DNA of 45,072 bases from Pseudomonadota bacterium. GTDB taxonomy: Bacteria; Pseudomonadota; Gammaproteobacteria; Xanthomonadales; Rhodanobacteraceae. Position numbers and translations under genes: made by a program. How positions within the stretch are numbered: the stretch's first letter is position 1; each line of letters begins with the position of its first letter. The stretch spans positions 1 to 45,072 of the forward strand of contig JAEYZH010000153.1 of NCBI GenBank assembly GCA_023430685.1, read 5' to 3'. Below the pieces are notes generated by a model. That model was not told the origin of the DNA. It saw only the letters and a program-made list of their open reading frames with translations, and made no database searches. Below, piece by piece: positions 1-7,771 of the stretch.

Positions 1-1
1 C

Positions 2-1048
2 TTCGTTCCCGCGCCCGCGCAGGCCGCCGCGATGCTCGCATTCGCGGCGGTTACCACCGCGCTGGCTGCTCTCGCATTCCGGCGCACGCGCGCGGGTGCA
101 ACGGCGTGGACCGTCGCGGCCGCACTCGCGGTCGGCACCCTGCTCGTGTTCGCGTTCGCCGAAACCGGCGCGCGGCCGTTCCACGGCTGGGGCCTCGCCG
201 CATTCGCGGCCTACGCCGCGGCCGGCCTGTTCGGCCTGCACGCGCTCGCGACGCGCGATGACGCCGCGCCTCGCGTCGCGCAGATCGGCTGGCTCTGGTG
301 CTGGAGCCTCGCCGCCGCGCTCGCCCTGCACCAGTACGCGCGGGACGGCGCACTCGCAGCCGGCTGGACCAGCGCCGCGTCGTGGTTGCCGCTGCTGATC
401 GCCTGGGCGCTCGTGCTGCTGCGCCCGGCCTGGATCGCCGTGCCGCTCGGCGCGCGCTTCGGCGAATGGCGCGGCGTCCTGCTGATGACGCAGGCGGTGG
501 TCTCCACGCTGGTGTTCGTGCTGCTGCTCGCACACGCGGGCGACAGCGCGCCGATTGCCTATCTGCCCCTGCTGAATCCGATCGAACTGCTGCAACTCGC
601 GGCATTCGGCTGCGCGGCGCGCTGGCTGGCGGATCGCGACGCGCCGCCCGCGCTCGCCGCGCGGCGACCGTTGCTGCTCTCGCTCGCGGGCTTCGCATTC
701 ATCACCGCGGCGACGCTGCGCGCGGTGCACCAGCTCGGCGGCGCGCCATGGAACGCGGCCCTGCTCGATTCGCACCTTGCGCAAACGGCGCTGACCGTCG
801 TCTGGAGCATGCTCGGGGTGATCGGCTGGGTGCTCGGCTCGCGTCGCGGCCAGCGCGCGCTCTGGCTCGCCGGCGCGGTGCTGATGGCGGTGGTGCTGGC
901 CAAGCTGCTGCTGGTCGACCGCGAACACCTCGGCAACCTGTTCGGCATCGTGTCGTTCATCGCCTACGGCCTGCTCTGCACCGTGATCGGCTACTTCGCG
1001 CCCGCACCGCCGCGCGAACCCGCGGCTGCGGCGGAGCCGGCGCGATGA
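2..1048 (+). CDS. DUF2339 family multi-pass membrane protein, C-terminal part (5' end outside window)
   Basis: The frame is open from the first bases of the window, so the first visible ATG (position 32) is probably internal and the true start lies upstream. The visible part of about 348 residues is almost entirely hydrophobic, with many Ala/Leu-rich membrane segments separated by short charged loops, and ends in a Pro/Ala-rich cytosolic tail. This matches the C-terminal half of DUF2339 proteins, large polytopic inner-membrane proteins of unknown function. The stop codon overlaps the start of the next gene (ATGA at 1045-1048), so the two are translationally coupled. DUF2339 next to DUF3999 is a recurrent gene pair, which supports the call. 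Biochemical role unknown. Confidence 0.8.
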   Translation, partial: FVPAPAQAAAMLAFAAVTTALAALAFRRTRAGATAWTVAAALAVGTLLVFAFAETGARPFHGWGLAAFAAYAAAGLFGLHALATRDDAAPRVAQIGWLWCWSLAAALALHQYARDGALAAGWTSAASWLPLLIAWALVLLRPAWIAVPLGARFGEWRGVLLMTQAVVSTLVFVLLLAHAGDSAPIAYLPLLNPIELLQLAAFGCAARWLADRDAPPALAARRPLLLSLAGFAFITAATLRAVHQLGGAPWNAALLDSHLAQTALTVVWSMLGVIGWVLGSRRGQRALWLAGAVLMAVVLAKLLLVDREHLGNLFGIVSFIAYGLLCTVIGYFAPAPPREPAAAAEPAR

Positions 1049-2421
1049 GGCCCGCAGGCTGCGCGCTCGTCGCGGTGTTCGCCGGTGCCGTGCATGCGGC
1101 GACGCCGGCCGACTACGCATGGCTGTTCCCGCTCGCCACGCCCGACCCGGACGCGAGCGCGTGGCGCATCGACCTGCCGCCCGAGGTGTACGCACGCATT
1201 CACGATGCCGAGTTGCGCGACCTCGAGGTGTTCAACGCGGCCGGCCAACCGGTGCCGTTCGCGCGCGTGTCCCAGCGTGCCGAGGCGACCTTGCGCACAC
1301 GCGACATCGCACTGCCGACGCTCGCGTTGCCCGCGCAGTCGCGCGCGCAAGCCGCGGACCTGCGGCTCGTGATCGAGCGCGCCGCGAACGGGCGCGTGCG
1401 GCGCATCGATGCGGACGAGCACACCGGCACCGACGACACAACCCCGGCACGGCAATGGCTGCTCGACGCGGGCGCGCCCGCGTGCGCGATCGAGCGCATC
1501 ACGCTCGCGTGGGAAGCGCCTGCGTCCGGCGTGGTCGCCCGCTTCGTGGTCGAGGCCGGACCCGACCTGCAGGCCTGGCACCGGGTCGGCGCGGGCAGCG
1601 TGCTCGCGCTCGAGCAGGACGGTACGCGCGTCGAACGGCGCGATATCGCAATCGACGCAACGCGCGATCCCTGGCTGAGGCTGGAGCGACGCGATGATGG
1701 TGCGCCGCTGCAGGGACTGCGGGCGTCCGCGCATTGCGTCGACCGCGACGACGCGGTCGCCACCCGCCACTGGATCGAGGCGAACGCGTCCGGCCGCGAC
1801 GAAGCCGGCGGGTACACCTATCGCTTGCCTGCAGCGCTGCCGGTCGCGGGCGCGCGCATCGAACTCGGCAATGACAATGCGCTGGCCGCACTCACGCTGT
1901 CGGCACGCGATCCGCTCGACGCGACCCGGTGGGCGCCGATCGCGCGCCAGACCGCGTTTCGCCTGCGCGCAGGCGACGAAACCTTGCGCAACGAAGACCT
2001 CGATCTGCCCCCGGGTCCGCGACGCGGAACGTTCCGCATCGAAGCGGCCACGCCGCTCGCGGCCGCGCCGAGCCTCTCGCTCGCGTGGACGCCCGATCGC
2101 TTCGTGTTCCTCGCCGAAGGCGCGGGACCCTACCTGCTCGCGGTCGGCAGCGCACGCGCGCGACGCCCCGCGCATCCGGTCGATGCGGCGCTCGCGACCC
2201 TGCGCGCGACACTCGGCGCCGACTGGCAACCGCCGCCCGCGATCCCGGGCCCGCCGCGCAAGAGCGCCGGCGACCAGGCGCTGCAACCTGCCCCTCGGCC
2301 GGTGCCTTGGCGCAGCTGGCTGCTCTGGTCCGTGCTCGTCGCCGGCGCCACCCTGATCGCGTTCTTCGCGCTGCGCTTGCTGCGCGGCGCCGACACGGGA
2401 TCGGCGAGCGGCAAGGATTGA
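1045..2421 (+). CDS. DUF3999 family exported membrane-anchored protein
   Basis: 458 residues starting at the ATG that overlaps the upstream stop. The start is chosen because it is the coupled ATG and is followed directly by a signal peptide (cleavage expected after VHA-A, about residue 17). The large middle region is rich in beta-strand-like sequence (periplasmic domain), and a single membrane segment lies near the C-terminus (SWLLWSVLVAGATLIAFFAL), followed by a short basic tail. This is the layout of DUF3999 proteins, which accompany DUF2339 membrane proteins. The pair probably forms one envelope complex; no enzymatic motif is visible. Function unknown. Confidence 0.82.
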   Translation: MRPAGCALVAVFAGAVHAATPADYAWLFPLATPDPDASAWRIDLPPEVYARIHDAELRDLEVFNAAGQPVPFARVSQRAEATLRTRDIALPTLALPAQSRAQAADLRLVIERAANGRVRRIDADEHTGTDDTTPARQWLLDAGAPACAIERITLAWEAPASGVVARFVVEAGPDLQAWHRVGAGSVLALEQDGTRVERRDIAIDATRDPWLRLERRDDGAPLQGLRASAHCVDRDDAVATRHWIEANASGRDEAGGYTYRLPAALPVAGARIELGNDNALAALTLSARDPLDATRWAPIARQTAFRLRAGDETLRNEDLDLPPGPRRGTFRIEAATPLAAAPSLSLAWTPDRFVFLAEGAGPYLLAVGSARARRPAHPVDAALATLRATLGADWQPPPAIPGPPRKSAGDQALQPAPRPVPWRSWLLWSVLVAGATLIAFFALRLLRGADTGSASGKD

Positions 2422-2552
2422 AACGGGAAGCGAACGATGCACGCGAGCAAGCGCACCCGATCGAACCATGCGCTGCAAAGGACACGCCGGGCATGCGAGG
2501 AGGACTTCGGGAAGTCGCCCTTGCGCCTTGCCTTGCTCCGTGTACTCCGTGT

Positions 2553-3854
2553 TCAACCTGGAATGCGGCTGCCTGCCAGCGTGCTTTCCGTACCGTTCCG
2601 CACCGCTCCCACGCCCAGCGCGGCGCAGTAGAGCGCGAGCAGCCACCAGAACAGCAGTCCCCACCACGCCGAGTAGAACGCAAGGTGGGTGTTGAGCGGG
2701 AACGTCATCGCGAGCAGCGACAGCGCGGGCGCGCGCGCGCGATCGCGCGCTTCGGTATCGGCGCGCAACCATGCGCGCAACGCGAGTGCGACGCCGAACG
2801 TCCAGAGCAGCAACCCGGCGACGCCGGTTTCACTGAATACTTCGAGCACGACCTGGTGCGCATGCGCGGCGCCGAGGTCGCCGCCGGCTTCGGCGACGAA
2901 ACGATCGTGCGGACCTGCATGCGCGGGGTAGTCGTAGCGGAACCCGCGCACGCCGACGCCGGTCAGCGGATGCGCGGCGCCCATCGCGAGCGCGGTGCGC
3001 CAGATGCTGATGCGCCCCGCGGAGGCTTCGTCGAGTGCGGCCTCGGTGCCCTGCAGCGCGAGCAGCGTGCGCTCGACGCGCGCGCCGAAACGCGCGGAGT
3101 CGTGCAGCGCCCAGGTCGCCACCGCGCCGACGGCGAGCGCGAACGCCGCGAGCACGCCGAGGAACCTGCGCGGCCGGCGTGTCTCGTGCCAGGCCAGCAG
3201 CATGCAAACGAGGGCATAGGCGACCCATGCCGCGCGTGAACCCGACAGCAGCACGGGCGCGAGCAGGCACGCGGCGGCCAGCACGAGGCCGCGGCGGCCG
3301 TCGAGGTCGCGCGCCGCGAGCAGCAGGAACGGCGACAGCGTCGCGAGCACCGGCCCGAGCTTGAGGTTGCCGGCGCCGAAGATCCCCGACACGCGCTCGG
3401 CCTCGGCCGCGCCGCCGAGGCTGTGCCCGAACATGATCTGCACGTAGGCATCGAGCATCCACAACGCGACGATCGCGGCCACCGCCGCGCGCAGGCGCGG
3501 CCAGGCCTCGCGTTCGCGCAGCGCCCAGGCGACGAACAGTGCGAACGGCAGGAAGCGCAGCGTCGCCGCGATCGTCGACCAGGTCCTGCGCGGCTCGACC
3601 GGCGCGATGCCGGACAACAGCGCCGCGAGCCAGTAGCACGCGAACAGCGCACATGCGAGTCGCAGGCCGGCCGCGTCGAATGCGAGGTGGCCGCGCAGCG
3701 CGAGCACGATCGCGGCGATCGCGCCGACGAGCAGCGGCAACTCGGCGCTGCGCCCGATCGGCAGCAGCACGAGCACGGCGAGCACCAGCAGCATCGGCCA
3801 GATGCGCGCGGAAGCGGCGGAGTCGGGAGTCAGGGCGAGGCTCGGCAGGGACAC
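2553..3854 (-). CDS. O-antigen ligase / Wzy-like polymerase family membrane protein
   Basis: About 433 residues from a GTG at 3852-3854; an alternative start is the ATG at 3792-3794, just before the first membrane helix. Around ten hydrophobic helices are visible. The large periplasmic loop contains the Wzy_C hallmark: a G-V-G-V-R-G-F segment followed by AHAHQVVLEVFSETG, the His/Glu-Xaa-Gly region typical of O-antigen ligases. Such proteins join polysaccharide chains to lipid A-core (WaaL type) or polymerise repeat units; which of the two cannot be told here. It is the last gene of a minus-strand run behind a GT4 glycosyltransferase, with a hairpin element in the 144-base gap. The last residues (NGTESTLAGSRIPG) run into repeat-like sequence and may be poorly conserved. 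Confidence 0.82.
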   Translation of the reverse strand: MSLPSLALTPDSAASARIWPMLLVLAVLVLLPIGRSAELPLLVGAIAAIVLALRGHLAFDAAGLRLACALFACYWLAALLSGIAPVEPRRTWSTIAATLRFLPFALFVAWALREREAWPRLRAAVAAIVALWMLDAYVQIMFGHSLGGAAEAERVSGIFGAGNLKLGPVLATLSPFLLLAARDLDGRRGLVLAAACLLAPVLLSGSRAAWVAYALVCMLLAWHETRRPRRFLGVLAAFALAVGAVATWALHDSARFGARVERTLLALQGTEAALDEASAGRISIWRTALAMGAAHPLTGVGVRGFRYDYPAHAGPHDRFVAEAGGDLGAAHAHQVVLEVFSETGVAGLLLWTFGVALALRAWLRADTEARDRARAPALSLLAMTFPLNTHLAFYSAWWGLLFWWLLALYCAALGVGAVRNGTESTLAGSRIPG

Positions 3855-3888
3855 GGACCCGCACCGTAACCGCAAGCACGGCGAATGT

Positions 3889-3979
3889 GTAGGCTGGACG
3901 CGCGCAGCGCGGCCGGCCATTCCTTGCTACGGAGCGCACGGCGCAAGAGCGCCTGCCGGCCTGCGGCCGTCCAGCCTAC
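3889..3979. repeat. Long inverted-repeat (REP-like) hairpin element
   Basis: GTAGGCTGGACG at 3889-3900 is matched by its exact reverse complement CGTCCAGCCTAC at 3968-3979. Inside these arms the sequence is again partly self-complementary (GGCCGGC at 3911-3917 against GCCGGCC at 3955-3961). The unit therefore folds into a long cruciform or RNA hairpin. It sits in the gap between the glycosyltransferase and the O-antigen ligase-like gene, where it could lower expression of the distal gene. Dispersed palindromes of this kind are common between genes in Xanthomonadales; family membership would need a genome search. Confidence 0.65.
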
Positions 3980-3998
3980 GGGGGCTTCGCGATCGGGT

Positions 3999-5114
3999 TC
4001 ACGCGGACGCGAGTCGCTCGTACAGCTCCAGCGTCGCGGTCTGCATGTCCGACAGGCGGTAGCGCGTGAGCGGCGGAATCGGCGGCGCCGCACGCAGCAG
4101 CTCGGCCGCGCGCTCGGCGAGCCGGCGCTTGTCGCCGGGCGGCACGCGGCCGGCCGGGTAGAGGTCGGTCAGCAATTCGCCGACGCCGCCGTGGTCGTAA
4201 CCGAGCACGGGCCGGCACAGCGCGAGCGCCTCGACCACGGTTCGGCCGAACGACTCCGGCTTGTTCGACAGCTGCAGCACGAGCGACGACGCCGCATAGA
4301 CGTCGCGCGTGTCGTCACGCTGGGCGCTGATCACCACCCAGTCGGCGACGCCGCGCTGTTCGGCCAGGCGCTCGAGCTCGGCGACATACGCTTCGCGGCC
4401 GACCTGGCGCGCACCGAGCAGCAGCAGGCGGGTCGGGATGCCGCGATCGCGCAGGTCCGCGACGAGCTCGATCGCGTCGGCGTGGCCCTTGAGCCGCGTA
4501 CCTCGACCCGGCAGCGTCAGCAACGGCGCGCCCGCGAGCTTGCCGAATTCGGCGAAGAACCATTCGCGCCAGGATGCATCCGGGAGGTGGCCGTACGGGT
4601 AGTCGTCCGGGTCGACTCCGCGCGGGATCACGACCAGTGCCGTGGGATCGGGGATGCGGTAATTGCGCAGCAGATGGTCGCGCACGGTGTTGGAGACGCA
4701 GATCACGCGCTCCCCGCGCGCCATGATCGAGCTGTACCAGCCCGGGGAATTGAGGCCGTGCGCGGTCGTCACGAAATGCGGTCGAGCCGCGAGCCCGCGC
4801 AGCGCCAGCCAGCCGAGCCAGGCGGGCATGCGCGAGCGTGCGTGCACGATGTCGACCTGCTCGCGGCGGAACAGCGCGCGCAGCCTCGGCACCTGGGCGA
4901 GCGAAGCGAGCGACTTGCGCCCGATCGGCAGCTCGACATGTTCGCTGCCATCGTCGACGAGGCGCTCGACCAGCCGGCCACCGCCGGATACGACGATCGA
5001 TCGATGGCCTTCCGCGACCAGCGCGTGCGCGATCTCGAGCGCCGAGCGCTCGGCACCCCCCGCGACGAGCGCGGGCAACAGCTGGACGACGGTCAGGCGG
5101 CGCGAAGGCTGCAC
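3999..5114 (-). CDS. GT4-family glycosyltransferase
   Basis: 371 residues with the GT-B fold layout. The N-terminal domain begins with a Rossmann strand and a Gly-rich loop (VVQLLPALVAGGAERSALE). The C-terminal domain holds the EX7E signature of retaining GT4 enzymes (PESFGRTVVEAL), followed by a nucleotide-sugar-binding GGVGELL segment. No signal peptide or membrane helix is visible, so it probably acts on the cytoplasmic face of the inner membrane, adding a hexose or similar sugar to LPS core or another glycolipid. It starts 18 bases after the stop of the zinc-ribbon gene and is followed by an O-antigen-ligase-like gene, which supports a surface-polysaccharide role. Donor and acceptor are unknown. 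Confidence 0.88.
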   Translation of the reverse strand: MQPSRRLTVVQLLPALVAGGAERSALEIAHALVAEGHRSIVVSGGGRLVERLVDDGSEHVELPIGRKSLASLAQVPRLRALFRREQVDIVHARSRMPAWLGWLALRGLAARPHFVTTAHGLNSPGWYSSIMARGERVICVSNTVRDHLLRNYRIPDPTALVVIPRGVDPDDYPYGHLPDASWREWFFAEFGKLAGAPLLTLPGRGTRLKGHADAIELVADLRDRGIPTRLLLLGARQVGREAYVAELERLAEQRGVADWVVISAQRDDTRDVYAASSLVLQLSNKPESFGRTVVEALALCRPVLGYDHGGVGELLTDLYPAGRVPPGDKRRLAERAAELLRAAPPIPPLTRYRLSDMQTATLELYERLASA

Positions 5115-5132
5115 GTGCGCGTGGCTCCGGGA

Positions 5133-5342
5133 TCAGCCGACCAGCTCGTAGTCGGCGCCGCAGTATGGGCACTTCGCATGGCCTCCCTGCTCGGCGATCG
5201 GCAGGTAGACCTTCGGATGCGAATTCCACAGCGACATCGCGGGCATCGGGCAGGACAGCGGCAGGTCGGCGCGGACCACCTGGTAGCGGTTCTCGGCATT
5301 GGCGGGAATGCGCTTCTCCGCCGCGGGATCGGGTCGCGACAT
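5133..5342 (-). CDS. Small CHCC zinc-ribbon protein
   Basis: 69 residues. The start is fixed by a strong ribosome binding site (GGAGG, about 8 bases upstream of the ATG) and by an extended -10 promoter further upstream. Cys31, His42, Cys58 and Cys61 form the CHCC zinc-binding pattern of the zf-CHCC family (related to NDUFS6/mitochondrial complex I small subunit); the C-terminal knuckle is CPYCG. In gammaproteobacteria such short proteins are often encoded next to LPS-core or aminotransferase genes, as here where GT4 and ligase-like genes follow. Role unknown; it may be a small metal-binding partner. It is the promoter-proximal gene of the operon. Confidence 0.85.
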   Translation of the reverse strand: MSRPDPAAEKRIPANAENRYQVVRADLPLSCPMPAMSLWNSHPKVYLPIAEQGGHAKCPYCGADYELVG

Positions 5343-5367
5343 GCTCGGGTCCTCCAAAAGGCCATCC

Positions 5368-5373
5368 AGTTTA
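5368..5373 (-). promoter_or_regulatory. Extended -10 promoter of the zinc-ribbon/glycosyltransferase operon
   Basis: On the minus strand the sequence TGGTAAACT reads as an extended -10 element (TGn followed by TAAACT). It ends 25 bases before the zinc-ribbon start codon, leaving room for a short leader that carries the GGAGG ribosome binding site. No good -35 box is seen, which fits an extended -10 promoter. Confidence 0.5.
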
Positions 5374-5470
5374 CCAGCACGAGCCGTGCCAACCATTGCA
5401 CATTCGTGCCGTGACGCAGCGCACGCGCGCAGCGTGGACCATGCCGGACATACGCGCATGCGGCCTGGCC

Positions 5471-5476
5471 TAGAAT
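5471..5476 (+). promoter_or_regulatory. -10 box of the Yip1-family gene
   Basis: TAGAAT lies 32 bases upstream of the GTG start and about 100 bases from the divergent promoter of the zinc-ribbon operon. A convincing -35 hexamer is not visible. Confidence 0.4.
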
Positions 5477-5508
5477 GCACGGACCATTTGGCTCGAGGGG
5501 AGGTGCGC

Positions 5509-6759
5509 GTGGACATGAACAAGCTGATCGCGAGGGTCAAGGCGATCCTGATGACGCCGAAAACCGAATGGCCGGTGATCGCGGCCGAACCGGCCAGCGT
5601 GGCCGATTTGTACAAGAATTACATTGTCGTGCTCGCGGCGATCCCCGCAGTGGCAGGATTCATCAAGGGCAGCCTGATCGGCTACAGCGGATTCGGGGTC
5701 AACGTGCGCACCCCGATCGGGACCGGCCTGACCGTCGCGATCGTCACCTATCTCCTGACGCTCGGGCTCGCCTACGTGCTCGCGCTGATCGTCGATGCGC
5801 TGGCGCCGACGTTCGGCGGCCAGAAGAACCCGGTACAGGCACTCAAGGCGGTGGCTTATTCATACACCGCGAGCTGGATCGCGAGCATCGCGCTGGTGCT
5901 GCCGTTCATCGGTTGGCTCGTCGTGATCGCGGGCGGCATCTATGGCATCTACCTGCTCTACCTCGGCTTGCCCGCGACGATGAAGGCACCGCAGGAAAAG
6001 GCGGTCGGGTACACCGTGGTCACGGTGGTCCTCGCGATCGTGCTGGGCTGGGTCGTCGGGCTGGTCACCGCGGGCATGATCGGAACGAGCGCGCTCACGC
6101 AAGCCGGCCTCGGCAGCAGCAGCGGCAGCATCGTGACCGTCGACGGGGACAGCGCGCTCGGCAAACTCGACGCCTGGAGCAAGAAGGTCGAAGCGGCCGG
6201 AAACAAGCTCGAGGCGGCGCAGAAGTCCGGCGACGCGGACGCGCAATCGGCCGCGCTCGGCGCGATGATGGGCGCCACGCTCGGCGGCGGATCGGAAGTC
6301 GAAGCGCTCGCGCCGGACCTGCTGAAGCCGTTCGTGCCCGACACCCTCGGTGGCCTTGCGCGCACCGAGATCTCGGCCGAACGCAACGGCGCGATGGGCA
6401 TGCAGGTGTCGGAAGCACGCGCGACGTACTCGGATGGCGCACAGCGCCAGCTGCACCTGGAAGTGATCGACATGGGCAGCGCGAAGGGCCTGATGGGCCT
6501 CGCCGGCCTCGTCGGCGTCGAGAGCGAGCGCCAGACCGAACACGGCTACGAGAAGACCTACAAGCAGGACGGTCGCATCGTGCAGGAGCAATGGGATGCG
6601 CAGGGCCGCCATGGCGAATACAGCATCGTGCTCGGCGACCGCTTCAACGTGAAGGTCTCTGGCGACGCCGACAGCTTCGACCAGATCAAGGCAGCCGCGG
6701 CCAGCCTCGACCTCGCGGGTCTCGAAGCCATGAAGAACCACGGCGTGAAGAACGGCTGA
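5509..6759 (+). CDS. Yip1-family membrane protein with large C-terminal soluble domain
   Basis: 416 residues from GTG 5509, which is 5 bases after a GGGGAGG ribosome binding site; the ATG two codons later (5515) is an alternative. The N-terminus (MNKLIARVKAILMTPKTEWPVIA) is typical of bacterial Yip1-domain proteins. It is followed by about five membrane helices over the first 200 residues. The remaining 200 residues are soluble: an Ala/Lys/Asp-rich, probably helical stretch (AWSKKVEAAGNKLEAAQKSGDADAQ) and then a beta-rich domain. Family members of this order usually contain only the membrane part, so the C-terminal domain is an addition. Yip1 proteins act in membrane organisation in eukaryotes; the bacterial role is unknown. 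Confidence 0.8.
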   Translation: MDMNKLIARVKAILMTPKTEWPVIAAEPASVADLYKNYIVVLAAIPAVAGFIKGSLIGYSGFGVNVRTPIGTGLTVAIVTYLLTLGLAYVLALIVDALAPTFGGQKNPVQALKAVAYSYTASWIASIALVLPFIGWLVVIAGGIYGIYLLYLGLPATMKAPQEKAVGYTVVTVVLAIVLGWVVGLVTAGMIGTSALTQAGLGSSSGSIVTVDGDSALGKLDAWSKKVEAAGNKLEAAQKSGDADAQSAALGAMMGATLGGGSEVEALAPDLLKPFVPDTLGGLARTEISAERNGAMGMQVSEARATYSDGAQRQLHLEVIDMGSAKGLMGLAGLVGVESERQTEHGYEKTYKQDGRIVQEQWDAQGRHGEYSIVLGDRFNVKVSGDADSFDQIKAAAASLDLAGLEAMKNHGVKNG

Positions 6760-6905
6760 CCGGCCCTCGCAGTCCGGGACACGGAGCCGCACGGTCACAC
6801 GCAACAAGCAAGGCGCAAAGCGCCTGTCGAAGAGCCGTTGCGCTTAGGGGTGCGCGCCTTCCCTTCGTGTTGCTCGTGTTTCGGCCTTTCGCTTGCCGCC
6901 CGGCA

Positions 6906-6940
6906 TGCAGGCATCACCGCACGGCGCGGTGATGCCTGCA
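6906..6940. terminator. Perfect 15-bp hairpin between convergent genes
   Basis: TGCAGGCATCACCGC (6906-6920) is followed by a five-base loop and its exact complement (6926-6940). It lies between the convergent Yip1-family and YceI genes, as expected for a bidirectional terminator. No T-run follows on either strand, so it may instead be a REP-type structure. The rest of the 193-base gap shows nothing else. Confidence 0.5.
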
Positions 6941-6952
6941 CGAAGTCGGGCG

Positions 6953-7558
6953 TCAGCCCTTCTTCTGCATCTCGGCCCACGCCTTGGCCTCGACGGCCTC
7001 GGTCGTGATGCGCAGCTTGATCTCGTCGCTGACGTTCGGCGCGTACTTGTCGATGCCCCAGTCCGTGCGCTTGATCGTCGCCGTCGCGTCGAAGCCGGCC
7101 GACTGCGCCTTGCTCATCGGGTGGGCAGCGACCTTGTTGACGGTCACGTCGAGCACGACCGGGCGCTTGACGCCGTGCAGGTCGAGGTCGCCGGTGACTT
7201 TCAGCGTGCCGGGCTTCGCACCCTTCTCGACCTTGGTGCTCTTGAAGGTCGCTTGCGGGAACTTCGCGGCGTCGAAGAAGTCCGGTGCCTCGAGGTGTTC
7301 GTCGAGCTTGGGCACGTTGCTGTTGACGCTGCCGAGGTCGATCGTGACCTCGACCGACGACCGGGTCGGATCCGCCTCGTCGTAGACGAGCGTGCCCTGG
7401 ATGTCGCCGAACTGCGCGGTCGGATTCGAATACCCGAAGTGGCTCCAGCTGAAGACGACCTGCGTGTGACCCGGGTCGAGCGTGTAGGTGGTGGCGGCGA
7501 AGGCCGCGGGCGAAATGGCGAAGGCCAGCGCGGCGGCCAGGGCGGTGCGACGGAACAT
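6953..7558 (-). CDS. YceI family periplasmic lipid-binding protein
   Basis: 201 residues. The start is set by a good ribosome binding site (GGAGGG, about 6 bases upstream) and by the signal peptide that follows (MFRRTALAAALAFAISPAAFA, cleavage near residue 21). The mature part has the YceI lipocalin-like pattern: TYTLDPGHTQVVFSWSHFGYSN at the start, a DHLEAPDFFDAAKFP-type strand-turn (here DEHLEAPDFFDAAKFP), and GDLDLHGVKRPVVLDV. YceI proteins are periplasmic beta-barrels that bind isoprenoid lipids such as polyprenols or quinones and often respond to base or membrane stress. Here it is transcribed alone, divergent from the ELM1-like gene. An imperfect dyad (GACCGGT...ACCGGTC, 7590-7612) lies in its upstream region. 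Confidence 0.93.
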   Translation of the reverse strand: MFRRTALAAALAFAISPAAFAATTYTLDPGHTQVVFSWSHFGYSNPTAQFGDIQGTLVYDEADPTRSSVEVTIDLGSVNSNVPKLDEHLEAPDFFDAAKFPQATFKSTKVEKGAKPGTLKVTGDLDLHGVKRPVVLDVTVNKVAAHPMSKAQSAGFDATATIKRTDWGIDKYAPNVSDEIKLRITTEAVEAKAWAEMQKKG

Positions 7559-7738
7559 GGGAATCCCTCCGGTGAAGTGCATGCATGAAGACCGGTCTGG
7601 ACGAAACCGGTCGTGAACGGCCGGCGCGGACAGCCGCGCGGCCAGGTTACGACCCGAAGAATGCTGGCGGTTGCGACGGCGGGCAAGGGGCGAGTTCCGG
7701 AAGCATCGTTTCCCGAGAAGCAACAATCGCCGGATTTC

Positions 7739-7757
7739 GCACGGCCGTAGGCCGTGC
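7739..7757. promoter_or_regulatory. Perfect 8-bp palindrome in the ELM1-like gene promoter (candidate operator)
   Basis: GCACGGCC-GTA-GGCCGTGC, arms of 8 bp with a 3-base centre. It fills the spacer between a -35-like TTCGCA (7736-7741) and a -10-like TACGCT (7760-7765). A dimeric repressor bound here would block the promoter of the gene starting at 7772. It could also be a simple hairpin. Confidence 0.4.
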
Positions 7758-7771
7758 ATTACGCTCCACGC

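Noticed and set aside
2455..2495. attC-like sequence (GAACCATGCGCTGCAAAGGAC) after the DUF3999 gene
   Set aside because: It recalls integron recombination-site cores, but there is a single copy, no clear partner arm and no integrase in view. Not enough to call.
2528..2556. Repeat-like CTCCGTGTACTCCGTGTTC
   Set aside because: It resembles a dispersed ACACGGAG repeat seen in many genomes, but only this instance is present and it overlaps the end of the ligase-like gene. Left as an observation.
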